This document shows, piece by piece, positions 17,562 through 26,232 of a stretch of 50,095 nt of DNA (position 1 is the first letter of the stretch; the number at the start of each line of letters is the position of its first letter). The position numbers and the translations under genes are program-made. Location of the stretch: positions 1 to 50,095 of the forward strand of contig CALWDR010000190.1 of the NCBI GenBank assembly GCA_944376745.1. Reading direction: 5' to 3'. The DNA comes from an uncultured Lachnospiraceae bacterium (GTDB lineage: Bacteria > Bacillota > Clostridia > Lachnospirales > Lachnospiraceae). The notes under the pieces are model-generated. The model was not told where the DNA came from. It was given only the letters and a program-made list of their open reading frames with translations, and made no database searches.

Positions 17562-18617
17562 TTATTCTGCCGTTTCCCCGTTGGCTGCGGAGTCGCCTGC
17601 TTCCGTTTCCTCACCATAAATAAAATCATAGAGCATCTGGGCGCCCTCGGCCAGTCTGGGACCCGGACGGGACAGCTCGTTGTTCACCAGATTCAAAATG
17701 GCACGGTTCTTCACCGCGGTGACATTTTCCCAGCCGGCCCTGGAAATGATCTCCTCCTCCGGGCTTAACTCCTGGTCATAGCTCATGGTGATGGTGACGA
17801 TATAATCCGGGTTTCGCTCCAGCACCTGCTCTTCGGAGATCTCTCCCCAGCCGTCCACGTCCGCAAAGCAGTTGGTAAGGCCAAGCATAGTTGCCACCTC
17901 GTCCATAAAGGTGTTGGCGCCTGCGGCCCACAGGCCGTACTCTAAGGGAGATACTTCAAAATAGATGGTCTTGGTCCCGTCTCCGGCAGCCTTCTCAGTT
18001 AGCTCGGCAAAGGTGGATTCCATGTCTGCGATGAGGGTCTCTGCTTCCTCCTCCTTGGCCATCAGCGTCCCGATCATTTCAATAGCCGTATAGACGCCTT
18101 CAATATCCTTGGCATCGCTGACCACCACGTGAACGCCGGCATTTTCCAGCTGCTCGATCTGCTCCTCGGTCTGGGCCATGGTGCTCATCAGAAGGACCTG
18201 GGGCTCCAGAGCAATGATCTGCTCGATATTGGTGTCCGCGCCGGACTGGACGGAGGGCACCTCCGCAACTTCCGCCGGATAATCGCAGTATTCCCCACGG
18301 CCCACCAGCGTATCCCCGGCGCCCAGGGCATAGAGGATCTCACAGTCGGAGGGAGTCAGGGCCACGATCCTGGTGGCCGGCTCCGTGAGGGTGATCTCTC
18401 TTCCGGTCATATCGGTGAAGGTGATGGCGCCGCCGTCTCCCTCCTCCTTTGCGGTATCGTCCTCATCCCCGGGATCGGAAGGGGTATCGGTCCCCTGAGA
18501 ATCCGTCTGGGACCCTTCCGTGTCCGGCGTACTGCCTGCGCTGCTTCCGCAGCCTGTAAGCAGGCCCAATGTCATTGCGGCAGTCAGAAGAACTGCCAGG
18601 ATTTTTTTGTGTTTCAT
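17562..18617 (-). CDS. btuF: Corrinoid ABC transporter substrate-binding lipoprotein
   Basis: 351 residues. An N-terminal signal with lipobox LLTGCG anchors the protein to the outer face of the membrane. A Ser/Thr/Asp-rich linker follows, then a helical-backbone binding domain of BtuF/FhuD type: RIVALTPSDCEILYALGAGD, then NIEQIIALEPQVLLMS, and WGEISEEQVLERNPDYIV. It is the first gene after the cobalamin riboswitch, which supports corrinoid as the ligand. The C-terminal end is acidic and probably unstructured. Confidence 0.9.
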   Translation of the reverse strand: MKHKKILAVLLTAAMTLGLLTGCGSSAGSTPDTEGSQTDSQGTDTPSDPGDEDDTAKEEGDGGAITFTDMTGREITLTEPATRIVALTPSDCEILYALGAGDTLVGRGEYCDYPAEVAEVPSVQSGADTNIEQIIALEPQVLLMSTMAQTEEQIEQLENAGVHVVVSDAKDIEGVYTAIEMIGTLMAKEEEAETLIADMESTFAELTEKAAGDGTKTIYFEVSPLEYGLWAAGANTFMDEVATMLGLTNCFADVDGWGEISEEQVLERNPDYIVTITMSYDQELSPEEEIISRAGWENVTAVKNRAILNLVNNELSRPGPRLAEGAQMLYDFIYGEETEAGDSAANGETAE

Positions 18618-18698
18618 TTTTTACACGCTCCTTTTCTTTTTTGCCCGAAAATAATCTTACGGGCGGTTTTTACGTTGGCTGAACAAGAAGGAGCAAAC

Positions 18699-18727
18699 AA
18701 AAAAAGCCCCTCCCACCGAGGAGGAAC
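18699..18727 (-). terminator. Intrinsic terminator of the cobalamin riboswitch
   Basis: On the minus strand a CCTCC/GGGAGG stem is followed by seven T residues. It lies between the aptamer and btuF, where it can act as the OFF state of the expression platform when B12 is bound. Confidence 0.75.
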
Positions 18728-18735
18728 TATCAGGA

Positions 18736-18958
18736 GCGCAGAGCCATTCCTGTCCTGCGCTTTATCGTCTACCCACCCCCAGAAGTATTTCTCACGCGCA
18801 AACAGGTCTCCCGGCTTAGCTTCCTCCTACTGGGACTCCTTCCCGTCCGAAGACAGTGGTTTCTTGTCCGTTCGTCAGCTTCACGGTTACTGGGATAGCT
18901 CGGAACTCTCATCCGATTCCCTCGATGCTTCCACATCGGTGTATTCCTACACATAAGC
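18736..18958 (-). ncRNA. Cobalamin riboswitch
   Basis: The minus strand shows the B12-aptamer hallmarks: the B12 box AGCCGGGAGACCTG at 18803-18816, a CCACTG element at 18854-18859 and the GGGAAGG segment between them, followed after the aptamer by the terminator at 18699-18727 and the btuF start. It lies downstream of a consensus promoter. Binding of adenosylcobalamin should reduce expression of the uptake and cobU operon. Outer limits are approximate. Confidence 0.9.
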
Positions 18959-18980
18959 GCATGTTGTTCAGTTGTATTGT

Positions 18981-19009
18981 AGTTTAGCAAATGAGAAGGC
19001 GGTTGTCAA
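18981..19009 (-). promoter_or_regulatory. Sigma-A promoter of the corrinoid operon
   Basis: Minus strand TTGACA (19004-19009), 17-base spacer, TAAACT (18981-18986). The -35 is perfect. It lies just upstream of the riboswitch. Confidence 0.85.
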
Positions 19010-19100
19010 TACGGCGGCGTTGTAATTTTATCGGATGATTTGGTAAATTTTTTGACAGGTTCAGACAGCCGGACCACATACGGGCGCCTTTTCCCCGGGC

Positions 19101-19292
19101 CTACATCTGGTGCCGCACCACCTTGTATTCATCATCCAGCCGGTAATAGGGGCAATGGGAGAAGCTCCCGGTCAGGAACCGCCCAAATTCGTCCTCGTCC
19201 AGATTCACCATACAGGTATAGCATTCATAGTCTTCCTCGTAAATATAGTTGGCGCAGCTCTCGCAGTTGGTGGCCGCCGCTTTCTTTTTCAT
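19101..19292 (-). CDS. Small Cys-motif protein (DUF6472-like)
   Basis: 63 residues beginning MKKKAAATNCESCANYIYEE, with cysteines in CESC, CYTC and a CPYYR end and the conserved NLDEDEFGRFL block, ending YKVVRHQM. This matches the small Lachnospiraceae family found after the RNase E/G gene. The cysteines may bind a metal. It lies 14 bases downstream of the RNase G gene and is likely cotranscribed. Function unknown. Confidence 0.7.
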   Translation of the reverse strand: MKKKAAATNCESCANYIYEEDYECYTCMVNLDEDEFGRFLTGSFSHCPYYRLDDEYKVVRHQM

Positions 19293-19306
19293 AATATCGC
19301 CTCCAT

Positions 19307-20554
19307 TCAGGAAAATTGCTCCATCAGGCTCTTTTTGACCTTTTTCCGGGTCAGCTCCACCAGGTTCAGCTTCGTCATGTCCACCACCTGTACCGGAACC
19401 GGGTCCCGTCCGGCGGCGGCGCGCAAAGCCTCCAGCAGGCGTTCCCTTGCCTCCTGGGAGGTCATGTCGATAAAATCCACCACAATGATACCGGAAATGT
19501 TCCGAAGCCGCAGCTGAGCCGCGATCTCCTCGGCGGCCTCCAGATTGACCTTAAGATAATGCTCCTGCACCTCATAGGCCGGGCCGCTTCCGTCCGCGGT
19601 CCTGCGGCTGGAGCTTGACACCTTCAGAGCGCTTTTGCCGGTATTTACGTCGATGACCGTCAGGGCTTCCGTGGGCTGGATCAGCAGGTAGCCGCCGGAC
19701 GGAAGCCACACCCGCTCCCTTAAGGCTTCCTCCAGCTTCCCCTCAAGGCCATAGCATTTGGCCAGAGGCAGAAGCTTATCCTCATACCGGCGAAGCTTCG
19801 GAAGGTCCTCGGGCTGATGGACACTCAGGTACTGCCGGATTTCTTCGTACAGGGTCTCCTCGTCGGTCACGATCTCTGTAAGGTCCCCGGTGTATACATT
19901 TTTCAGAACCGTGAGAAACTCCGGCGGCTGCCGGCGCATACAGGAAAAACAGGTCTGGTAGGGGGCTTTGGCCAGAAGCTCTCTGGCCTGAGCGGTAAGG
20001 GCCGAAAGCTCGGCCAGAATCTGCTCGTCGCTGGCCGTCTGGCTGTTGGTGCGAAGCACCAGGCCGAAACGCTTGTCCCGACAGGGCTCCACCAGAGCCT
20101 TCAGGCGGCTTCTCGTCTCCCTGTCCAGCTTCTTTGACAGGCCGAAGGTCTGATTTCCGGTGGTGAGCACCAGGTATTTTCCCGCGAAGCTTAGGTTCAC
20201 GCTGACCCGGGGCGGCTTCGTCTTCATGCTCTCCTTTTCCACCTGCACGTAAAGCTCGTCCCCCTGCACCAGGCGAGGGCTGTTCAGCTTCTTGACATAG
20301 ACCGGATTTTTCAGATCCTCCAGGGAAAAATAGCAGGGAAGCCCCGGAGCGATCTCGATGAAGGCCGCGTTTAAGTTCTGCACCACGTCCCGCACCCGGC
20401 CCACGTAAATATTTCCCAGAAGCCCCTCGCTCCCCTCCCGCTGTCCGTGAAGCTCCACGAGACGCTTCTCCTCGTAAAGGCCGCAGACCGTATAGGATGT
20501 TTGATTTCGTATGACTTTTGTGATGATCAGCTTTGTCGGCATAATGATGTTCAA
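19307..20554 (-). CDS. rng: Ribonuclease E/G
   Basis: 415 residues. An N-terminal S1-type domain (GNIYVGRVRDVV, then NAAFIEIAPGLPCYFS) is followed by the RNase E/G core with the metal-binding acidic residues in LTVIDVNTGKS and IIVVDFIDM. It processes rRNA and mRNA. The best start is TTG at 20554: AGGAG lies five bases upstream and the TTG overlaps the stop of the preceding gene as TTGA. The next Met (20542) would place the Shine-Dalgarno too far away. It follows the two radical-SAM family genes, as in related genomes. Confidence 0.9.
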   Translation of the reverse strand: MNIIMPTKLIITKVIRNQTSYTVCGLYEEKRLVELHGQREGSEGLLGNIYVGRVRDVVQNLNAAFIEIAPGLPCYFSLEDLKNPVYVKKLNSPRLVQGDELYVQVEKESMKTKPPRVSVNLSFAGKYLVLTTGNQTFGLSKKLDRETRSRLKALVEPCRDKRFGLVLRTNSQTASDEQILAELSALTAQARELLAKAPYQTCFSCMRRQPPEFLTVLKNVYTGDLTEIVTDEETLYEEIRQYLSVHQPEDLPKLRRYEDKLLPLAKCYGLEGKLEEALRERVWLPSGGYLLIQPTEALTVIDVNTGKSALKVSSSSRRTADGSGPAYEVQEHYLKVNLEAAEEIAAQLRLRNISGIIVVDFIDMTSQEARERLLEALRAAAGRDPVPVQVVDMTKLNLVELTRKKVKKSLMEQFS

Positions 20555-21486
20555 GCAATCTCCTGTCCAAAATTTCCAAGGGGGATCAATTCCCCGTCCC
20601 TCTGCGCGTAAATCTCCATCCGGTGCGTCTGCATATGGAAGGGCACAAACCGGAACCCGCAGGCTCCGGTGGCCCTGCAGTATTCCGAGAACGCTATAAG
20701 CACCTGCTCCGGCTTCACGTTGTCGGTGCTTCCGGTGCAGACCTTCATGTAAAATCCTACGCCCTGGCCGGGAAGCCATGGCTTATCCAACTTTTCTTCC
20801 ACATCCGGAAGACCGCGGAGGGTGTTAAATTCCTTCAGGTCAAGGGCCTGAAGCTTATGGAGGGGTTCAACCTCCTTCAGGTCAACAACCTGAAGGTCAT
20901 AGATCAGAGGCTTTAAGTCCACGGTTTTCTCACCCTTTTTCGTCTGCTTGGTGATGAGGATCTCCTCCTGGCCCCGGAAAAATGCTTCCAGGGCATGGGA
21001 AAGCTCCGAAAGCGGGATTCTCCCTGCAGGGGCTGAAGGCTCCGGCAGGACCGTTTCCCCTGACGGGGCTGAAGGCTCCGGCAGGATTGCCTCCCCTGCC
21101 AGGGGCGTCGCGCCGCCGGGATTTTCTTCCTTATAGTACACCAGATAGTCCGCGGCGGCCACCGAGGACATGGCGTTTTTGGCGCCCTCCGGCAATTTCC
21201 GGTATTCAAGCACCGAAACGCCCTCCGCCATCACCTCATTTAAGGCCCTTAAGGCTTCCTCTGAGCTTTTGCTGGAATGTACCTCAATGTCCATATATTC
21301 CCCCTCGCTGGTGATCCCCACCCCCAGGGGAGCCGCGAAGGACATGATCTGATGGGGGCTGTAGCCTTCCGAGTAGGCGATGTCGATATCCGCCCGGCGC
21401 ATGGCCTTCTGGAAATAGCGCACCATATCCAGGTGTCCGATGAACCGCATGATCCCATATTTCGCAAATTTAATTCTTATCTTCAA
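20551..21486 (-). CDS. TIGR03936-family radical-SAM-associated protein
   Basis: 311 residues starting MKIRIKFAKYGIMRFIGHLDM, the family signature, followed by RRADIDIAYSEGYSPHQ. It is the usual partner of the TIGR03960 radical SAM protein encoded just upstream. The TTG at 21486 is the best start, with AAGGAGGTG seven bases before it, inside the end of the upstream gene (17-bp overlap). Oddly, residues about 128-165 are an in-frame tandem repeat (EPSAPSGETVLPEPSAPAG type) inserted in an otherwise conserved protein. The biochemical role is not established. Confidence 0.85.
   Translation of the reverse strand: MKIRIKFAKYGIMRFIGHLDMVRYFQKAMRRADIDIAYSEGYSPHQIMSFAAPLGVGITSEGEYMDIEVHSSKSSEEALRALNEVMAEGVSVLEYRKLPEGAKNAMSSVAAADYLVYYKEENPGGATPLAGEAILPEPSAPSGETVLPEPSAPAGRIPLSELSHALEAFFRGQEEILITKQTKKGEKTVDLKPLIYDLQVVDLKEVEPLHKLQALDLKEFNTLRGLPDVEEKLDKPWLPGQGVGFYMKVCTGSTDNVKPEQVLIAFSEYCRATGACGFRFVPFHMQTHRMEIYAQRDGELIPLGNFGQEIA
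21021..21104. repeat. 36-bp in-frame tandem repeat in the TIGR03936 gene
   Basis: Units start at 21021, 21057 and 21093 (the last partial). They code for a Pro/Ser/Ala/Glu-rich 12-residue repeat in the middle of the protein. Confidence 0.85.
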
Positions 21487-23335
21487 AGCAGACACCTCCT
21501 TCAAACTGCATGGCGCCGCAGCCGGAACACTGCATACGGCAGTTGGGCGTTACGATCCCCTTTTGGGCCTTCTCCCATTCCCGCTTCAGAAATTCCCGGG
21601 AAACGCCGCAGTCGATAAAATCCCAGGGCAGGAGTTCCTCCGTGTCCCGCACCCGGCTGTTATAAAAGTCCATGGAAATGCCCGTCTCTGCAAAGGCGGA
21701 CAGCCATTTCTCATTGTCGAAAAATTCCGTCCAGGAGTCAAAAATGCAGCCGTTTCTGTAAGCCTGCTCCAGCACCCGGCCCACCCGGCGGTCACCTCTG
21801 GCAAAGACGCCCTCCAGCACCGTAACGTCAGCTTCATGCCAGTTGTACTTTAAGCTCTTTCTGTTCAACTGCAGCTTCACCTCCTCGTTTACCACCCTGG
21901 CCTTGTCGAGAAATTCATCCCGGCTGCACATGGGCGCCCACTGGAAGGGGGTGAAGGGCTTGGGCACAAAGAAGGAGGTGCTGATGGTGATCTGGCATTT
22001 TCCGTTCCGCCTCTCCTTGGGGATCTCGTAGTACCGCTCGGCGATCCGCTCCGCCAGCCGGGGGATTTCCCGCATATCCTCTTCAGTCTCCGTGGGCAGG
22101 CCCAGCATAAAGTAAAGCTTCACCTTCTGCCAGCCGCCCTCGAAGGCCTGTCCGGCTCCCTCTAAGATCACCTCCTCGGTGAGCCCCTTATTGATCACGT
22201 CCCGAAGCCTCTGGGAGCCGGCCTCCGGCGCGAAGGTCAGGCTGCTCTTTCGGACGTCCTGGACCTTGCGCATCACATCCAGGGAGAAGGCGTCGATGCG
22301 CAGGGAGGGCAGGGAAATGTTAATGCCTTTCCCCTGAAACTCCTTGATGAGGAAGGTGACCAGCTCCTTTAACTTCGTGTAGTCACTGGAGCTTAAGGAG
22401 CTTAAGGAGATCTCTTCGTGGCCGGTATTTTTCAGCATTTCATAGGCCCACCGCTTTAGCTGCTCCAGGCTCCGCTCCCGGGTGGGACGGTAGATCATCC
22501 CCGCCTGGCAGAACCGGCAGCCACGGATACAGCCCCGCATGATCTCCAGCACCACCCGGTCCTGGGTCACCTTGATGTAGGGCACCAGGGGTTTGGTGGG
22601 ATAAGGGGTATCCGTCAGCTCCATGACGATCTCCTTCTTCACCCGGGCGGGAATCCCCTCCTTCACCGGCTCAAAGGAGGCGATGGTGCCGTCCTCGTGG
22701 TAGGTCACTTCATAGAGGGAGGGCACATACAGGCCGGGGATCTTGGCCGCCGCCTCCAGAAATTCCTGCCGGGTGCAGTCCTTCGCCCTGCAGCTCTTGT
22801 ACAGCGCCAGCAGGTCGTCGTAGCGGGTCTCCCCCTCCCCGATATAGAAGATGTCAAAAAAGTCCGCCAGCGGCTCCGGGTTGTAGGTGCAGGGGCCGCC
22901 GCCGATGACGATGGGGTCCTCCCAGGTGCGCTCTTTGGCATGCAGGGGGATCTTGCTTAAATCCAGGATCTGCAAAATATTGGTGTAGCACATCTCGTAC
23001 TGGATGGTGATTCCCAGAAAATCCATCTCCCCCACCGGGGACTGGGTTTCCAGGGTGAACAGCGGGATGTCCCGCTCCTTCATGATCTTATGAAGATCCG
23101 GCCAGGGGGAATAGACCCGCTCGCAGTAGGTGTCCTCCCGGCGATTCAGCATGTCGTACAAGATCTGGATTCCCAGGTGGGACATGCCTATTTCATAGAC
23201 ATCCGGGAAACACATGGCAAAGCGAAGTTCTACCTTTCCCGGGTCCTTTCTGACCATGTTGACCTCGCCGCCGATATAGCGGGCCGGCTTGTCTATCTGT
23301 AACAAAATTTCGTCGCTTAAAGCAAGTTTTTCCAT
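21470..23335 (-). CDS. TIGR03960-family B12-binding-domain radical SAM protein
   Basis: 621 residues. An N-terminal B12-binding-like domain (RFAMCFPDVYEIGMSHLG) precedes the radical SAM core, with the iron-sulfur motif CIRGCRFC (CxxxCxxC) and the downstream GLPTETEEDMREI element. The C-terminus adds a cysteine cluster (CRMQCSGCGAMQFEGGVC). The gene overlaps the TIGR03936 gene and precedes rng, a conserved arrangement in Clostridia. It probably modifies RNA or protein, but the substrate is not known. GGAG lies six bases before the ATG. Confidence 0.9.
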   Translation of the reverse strand: MEKLALSDEILLQIDKPARYIGGEVNMVRKDPGKVELRFAMCFPDVYEIGMSHLGIQILYDMLNRREDTYCERVYSPWPDLHKIMKERDIPLFTLETQSPVGEMDFLGITIQYEMCYTNILQILDLSKIPLHAKERTWEDPIVIGGGPCTYNPEPLADFFDIFYIGEGETRYDDLLALYKSCRAKDCTRQEFLEAAAKIPGLYVPSLYEVTYHEDGTIASFEPVKEGIPARVKKEIVMELTDTPYPTKPLVPYIKVTQDRVVLEIMRGCIRGCRFCQAGMIYRPTRERSLEQLKRWAYEMLKNTGHEEISLSSLSSSDYTKLKELVTFLIKEFQGKGINISLPSLRIDAFSLDVMRKVQDVRKSSLTFAPEAGSQRLRDVINKGLTEEVILEGAGQAFEGGWQKVKLYFMLGLPTETEEDMREIPRLAERIAERYYEIPKERRNGKCQITISTSFFVPKPFTPFQWAPMCSRDEFLDKARVVNEEVKLQLNRKSLKYNWHEADVTVLEGVFARGDRRVGRVLEQAYRNGCIFDSWTEFFDNEKWLSAFAETGISMDFYNSRVRDTEELLPWDFIDCGVSREFLKREWEKAQKGIVTPNCRMQCSGCGAMQFEGGVCFEDKN

Positions 23336-23354
23336 GTTATACTCCGTTTTTTGT

Positions 23355-24734
23355 TTATCGTTTTAATTCAATGCTGGCTTCTCCGTCCGTTCCGATCAGA
23401 ATGCGCATGGGCTTTACATATTTATCTAAAAATTGCTGTTTTTCCGAATTTGTCATACGGATCCGGGTGGTGCGCAGGACAGAATCCATCATTTCATATA
23501 TATTTAGCTGAAAGGAATGGTCCAGATAACGGTAAACCTCCCGAAACAGCGCGCTCATGCGGATATCCTCTGTATTTCCCGAATAGAAATCGTCAATGTA
23601 GCAGGAGAAGATACCCGACTCCGTCAATGCCGCTTTCATGCTGCTCCCGCATTTTTCCCGTTCCGCCATGACCAAAAACCGGGCGGCAGGCAGGGAGGTG
23701 ATAAGCCCCCAATAATCGGAATCGCTGGAGACAATGATAAAGGAATCTACCTGTTTCTGATAATGCTCCTGGCAGGCCCTGGCTGTCAAGCGGATGTCTA
23801 CCAGGGATTTCCCTTCGTTTACGCGCTCGATGGTCATGTGCTCCACGGGTATCTTCGTGAAGCGCTCCAGGATTCCCCAGGCAGGCGCGGTATGTACGTC
23901 ATCGAAAAGAATGATATTGGAAATCTTTCGCGTAAATTCGTAGTCTAAATTTTTCAATACGGAACAAAGCTTATAGGGATCGGAATTTTCACAGTCTACC
24001 ACTACGACAATCTTCTCACCGTCGGCGATAAAGTCATAAATACCGCCCTTTATCCTGCTTCCCGCATCGGAAACTTTGCTGGTTTTGGTAAATTGATCTC
24101 CGTGACGCTTATAGAGAAGGGTGACGAATTTTTTGTCATTGTAAAGGATATTTCCATCATTGTTTGGCGTCCAGTTGATATACATATGATATGGATACTG
24201 GTCCAGGTTGTCATAATAAATCTGTGCGGCTGCTTTGGTGCCTTCCTCTGTCAGTCCCTCCGGCATAAGGAACAGTTCCCTGATATAATCCCAATTCAGC
24301 CAGATGGGAAACAGATTTTTGCAATTATTGATCCGCGCGGAAATGATCCTGTTGATCTCAATGATATGGTGTCTGGGCTGGCTGCTGGATTTCTTTATGA
24401 AATTAACGCCATCCTCGCTCAACTGGGCGATGCTGTCCAGGGGGACATATTCGGGAAGAGAATACAGACTTTTGTACTCAAGCTGCATTTTTCGGTTTAT
24501 GTGTCTGTAGTTTCGCTCGATCGCCGTCCGCACCGCGCATAAATGCCGGATGATACGCGCGTTCTTTTGCTGCTCCAGCTGCTGATAAATATCCAGCTTT
24601 GGCGGCTCTGGCTCCTTTTCAAAAATTCTTTTCGGCACCCCGATCAGATAAGCAACCAGAGAAATGATCTCGTAGGTATTGTCCTTAAGATCCCGCCGTT
24701 CCTCCCGGTTTTCTTCAGGTATATTGATATCCAA
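23355..24734 (-). CDS. NYN-domain (PIN-like) putative ribonuclease
   Basis: 459 residues. The C-terminal half has the NYN metal-binding acidic pattern: VVVVDCENSD (D247), LVDIRLT (D313) and IIVSSDSDYWGL (D338, D340). The N-terminal 230 residues are helical and unrecognised, with VPLDSIAQLSEDGVNFI as a landmark. The frame opens at a TTG (24734) with AAGGA 11 bases upstream; no ATG occurs before codon 83, so the start is uncertain. It follows the flotillin gene by 17 bases, suggesting cotranscription. Confidence 0.75.
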   Translation of the reverse strand: MDINIPEENREERRDLKDNTYEIISLVAYLIGVPKRIFEKEPEPPKLDIYQQLEQQKNARIIRHLCAVRTAIERNYRHINRKMQLEYKSLYSLPEYVPLDSIAQLSEDGVNFIKKSSSQPRHHIIEINRIISARINNCKNLFPIWLNWDYIRELFLMPEGLTEEGTKAAAQIYYDNLDQYPYHMYINWTPNNDGNILYNDKKFVTLLYKRHGDQFTKTSKVSDAGSRIKGGIYDFIADGEKIVVVVDCENSDPYKLCSVLKNLDYEFTRKISNIILFDDVHTAPAWGILERFTKIPVEHMTIERVNEGKSLVDIRLTARACQEHYQKQVDSFIIVSSDSDYWGLITSLPAARFLVMAEREKCGSSMKAALTESGIFSCYIDDFYSGNTEDIRMSALFREVYRYLDHSFQLNIYEMMDSVLRTTRIRMTNSEKQQFLDKYVKPMRILIGTDGEASIELKR

Positions 24735-24751
24735 ATTTTGTCCGGTCCTTT

Positions 24752-26176
24752 CTAACTTTCTCTTTTCTCCGGGGCCTCGGATGCTGTGCCGCCAGAGGGA
24801 ACGACCACCACAGGCTCCTTGTCCGCGGCTATTTTGCCGCCCAGCGCGCCGATGATCAGGCTCTTGATGTCGATGCCCATGCCGGCGCTGATGCCCTCGG
24901 TGATCTGTGTGGTGCCGTTGACGATATCGGACAGCAGCTTGGCGCTGTTCCCCTCGCCGTACATGGTGATCTTGTCCACCTTGCTTAGGGGCTCCGCCAC
25001 GTTCTTGGCGATCTCTGGCAGGGCGCCCATGATCATTTCGATCACCGCAGCCTCGCCGTATTTCTTCATGGCCTCCGCTTTCTTGTCAATACCTTCGGCC
25101 TCCGCCAGGGCCTTCAGCCGTATAGCCTCCGCCTCCGCTTCTCCCACGGCGCGGATACTCTCTGCTTCCCGCTGACGCTCGATCTTCTTGGCTTCCGCCT
25201 CCTTTGTCCGGCGGTACAGCTCTGCCTCCGCCTCCTGCTCCGCCGCGTAGCGCTGGGCGTCCGCTTTGGCCCGGATCTCAGCGTCCAGGGTCTGCTTGGT
25301 GACTTCAACCTCCTTCGCCTTCAGCTCCGCGTTGCGCTCCGCCCGGGCAATATCGGCGTTGGCGGAGGTCACCTCGATGGTTTTTCGCTGCTCCTGCTGC
25401 TGAATGGAGTAGGCGGCGTCCGCCTCCGCTTTCTTCACGTCGGACTGCTGCTTTAACTCCGCCTGCCGGATCGCCAGGGTGGTCTGCTTCTCGGCGATCT
25501 CCATTTCCGACTGCACCTTGGCGTCGTTGGCCTCCTTGGCGGCCTGGGCCTGGGCGATGGCCACGTCGCGGTCCGCCTGGGCTTTGGCCACGGCGGCACC
25601 CTTTTTGATCTGGGAAATGTTGTCGATACCCAGGTCCTCGATCACGTTATTTTGGTCGGAGAACGACTGTACATTGAAGGAGATCAGCTCCAGGCCCATT
25701 TTCCGCAGGTCCGGGATGGCGTTTTCCTGCACCTTTTCCCCGAAGGCCTTGCGGTCCGTAACCATTTCCTCCAGCCGCATCTGCCCGATGATCTCACGCA
25801 TATTGCCCTCCAGCGTGTCCTGGACCCGGCGGATGATGGCGTCCTCTCCCTCATTGAGGAAAAATTTGGAGGCCAGGGACATCATCTCCTCGCTCTGGCC
25901 AATGCGGATCTTCACGGTGGCGTCCACCTTGACGTTGATATACTCGGCGTTGGGAACAAAATCCGTGGTCTTGACATCCACCGAAAACATTTTCAGGGAG
26001 AGCTTGTCCAGCCGTTCCAGAAACGGGATCCGGATGCCTGCCCGCCCGATCATCACCCGGGGCTTCCGAAAGCCGGAGATCATATACGCCGTATCCGGCG
26101 GGGCTTTCACATAGCCAATGAGTAAGATAATAATGAGAAAAACAACAACCGCGCCAACACCAATTAAAATTTCCAT
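24752..26176 (-). CDS. floT: Flotillin-family SPFH protein
   Basis: 474 residues: one N-terminal membrane helix (about 3-24), an SPFH/PHB domain (about 25-195), a long Ala/Glu/Lys coiled coil (about 205-375) with AKAQADRDVAIAQAQ-type repeats, and a C-terminal tail with MGIDIKSLIIGALGG. This matches the FloT/YuaG flotillin type that organises ordered membrane microdomains. The start ATG follows AAAGGAG. The adjacent NYN protein may be a client or partner. Confidence 0.9.
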   Translation of the reverse strand: MEILIGVGAVVVFLIIILLIGYVKAPPDTAYMISGFRKPRVMIGRAGIRIPFLERLDKLSLKMFSVDVKTTDFVPNAEYINVKVDATVKIRIGQSEEMMSLASKFFLNEGEDAIIRRVQDTLEGNMREIIGQMRLEEMVTDRKAFGEKVQENAIPDLRKMGLELISFNVQSFSDQNNVIEDLGIDNISQIKKGAAVAKAQADRDVAIAQAQAAKEANDAKVQSEMEIAEKQTTLAIRQAELKQQSDVKKAEADAAYSIQQQEQRKTIEVTSANADIARAERNAELKAKEVEVTKQTLDAEIRAKADAQRYAAEQEAEAELYRRTKEAEAKKIERQREAESIRAVGEAEAEAIRLKALAEAEGIDKKAEAMKKYGEAAVIEMIMGALPEIAKNVAEPLSKVDKITMYGEGNSAKLLSDIVNGTTQITEGISAGMGIDIKSLIIGALGGKIAADKEPVVVVPSGGTASEAPEKRES

Positions 26177-26232
26177 AAAGATTCTCCTTTCCTTTTTTGC
26201 CTCTAAGTAAGACAGCCGCGCCTGGGCTGTAA

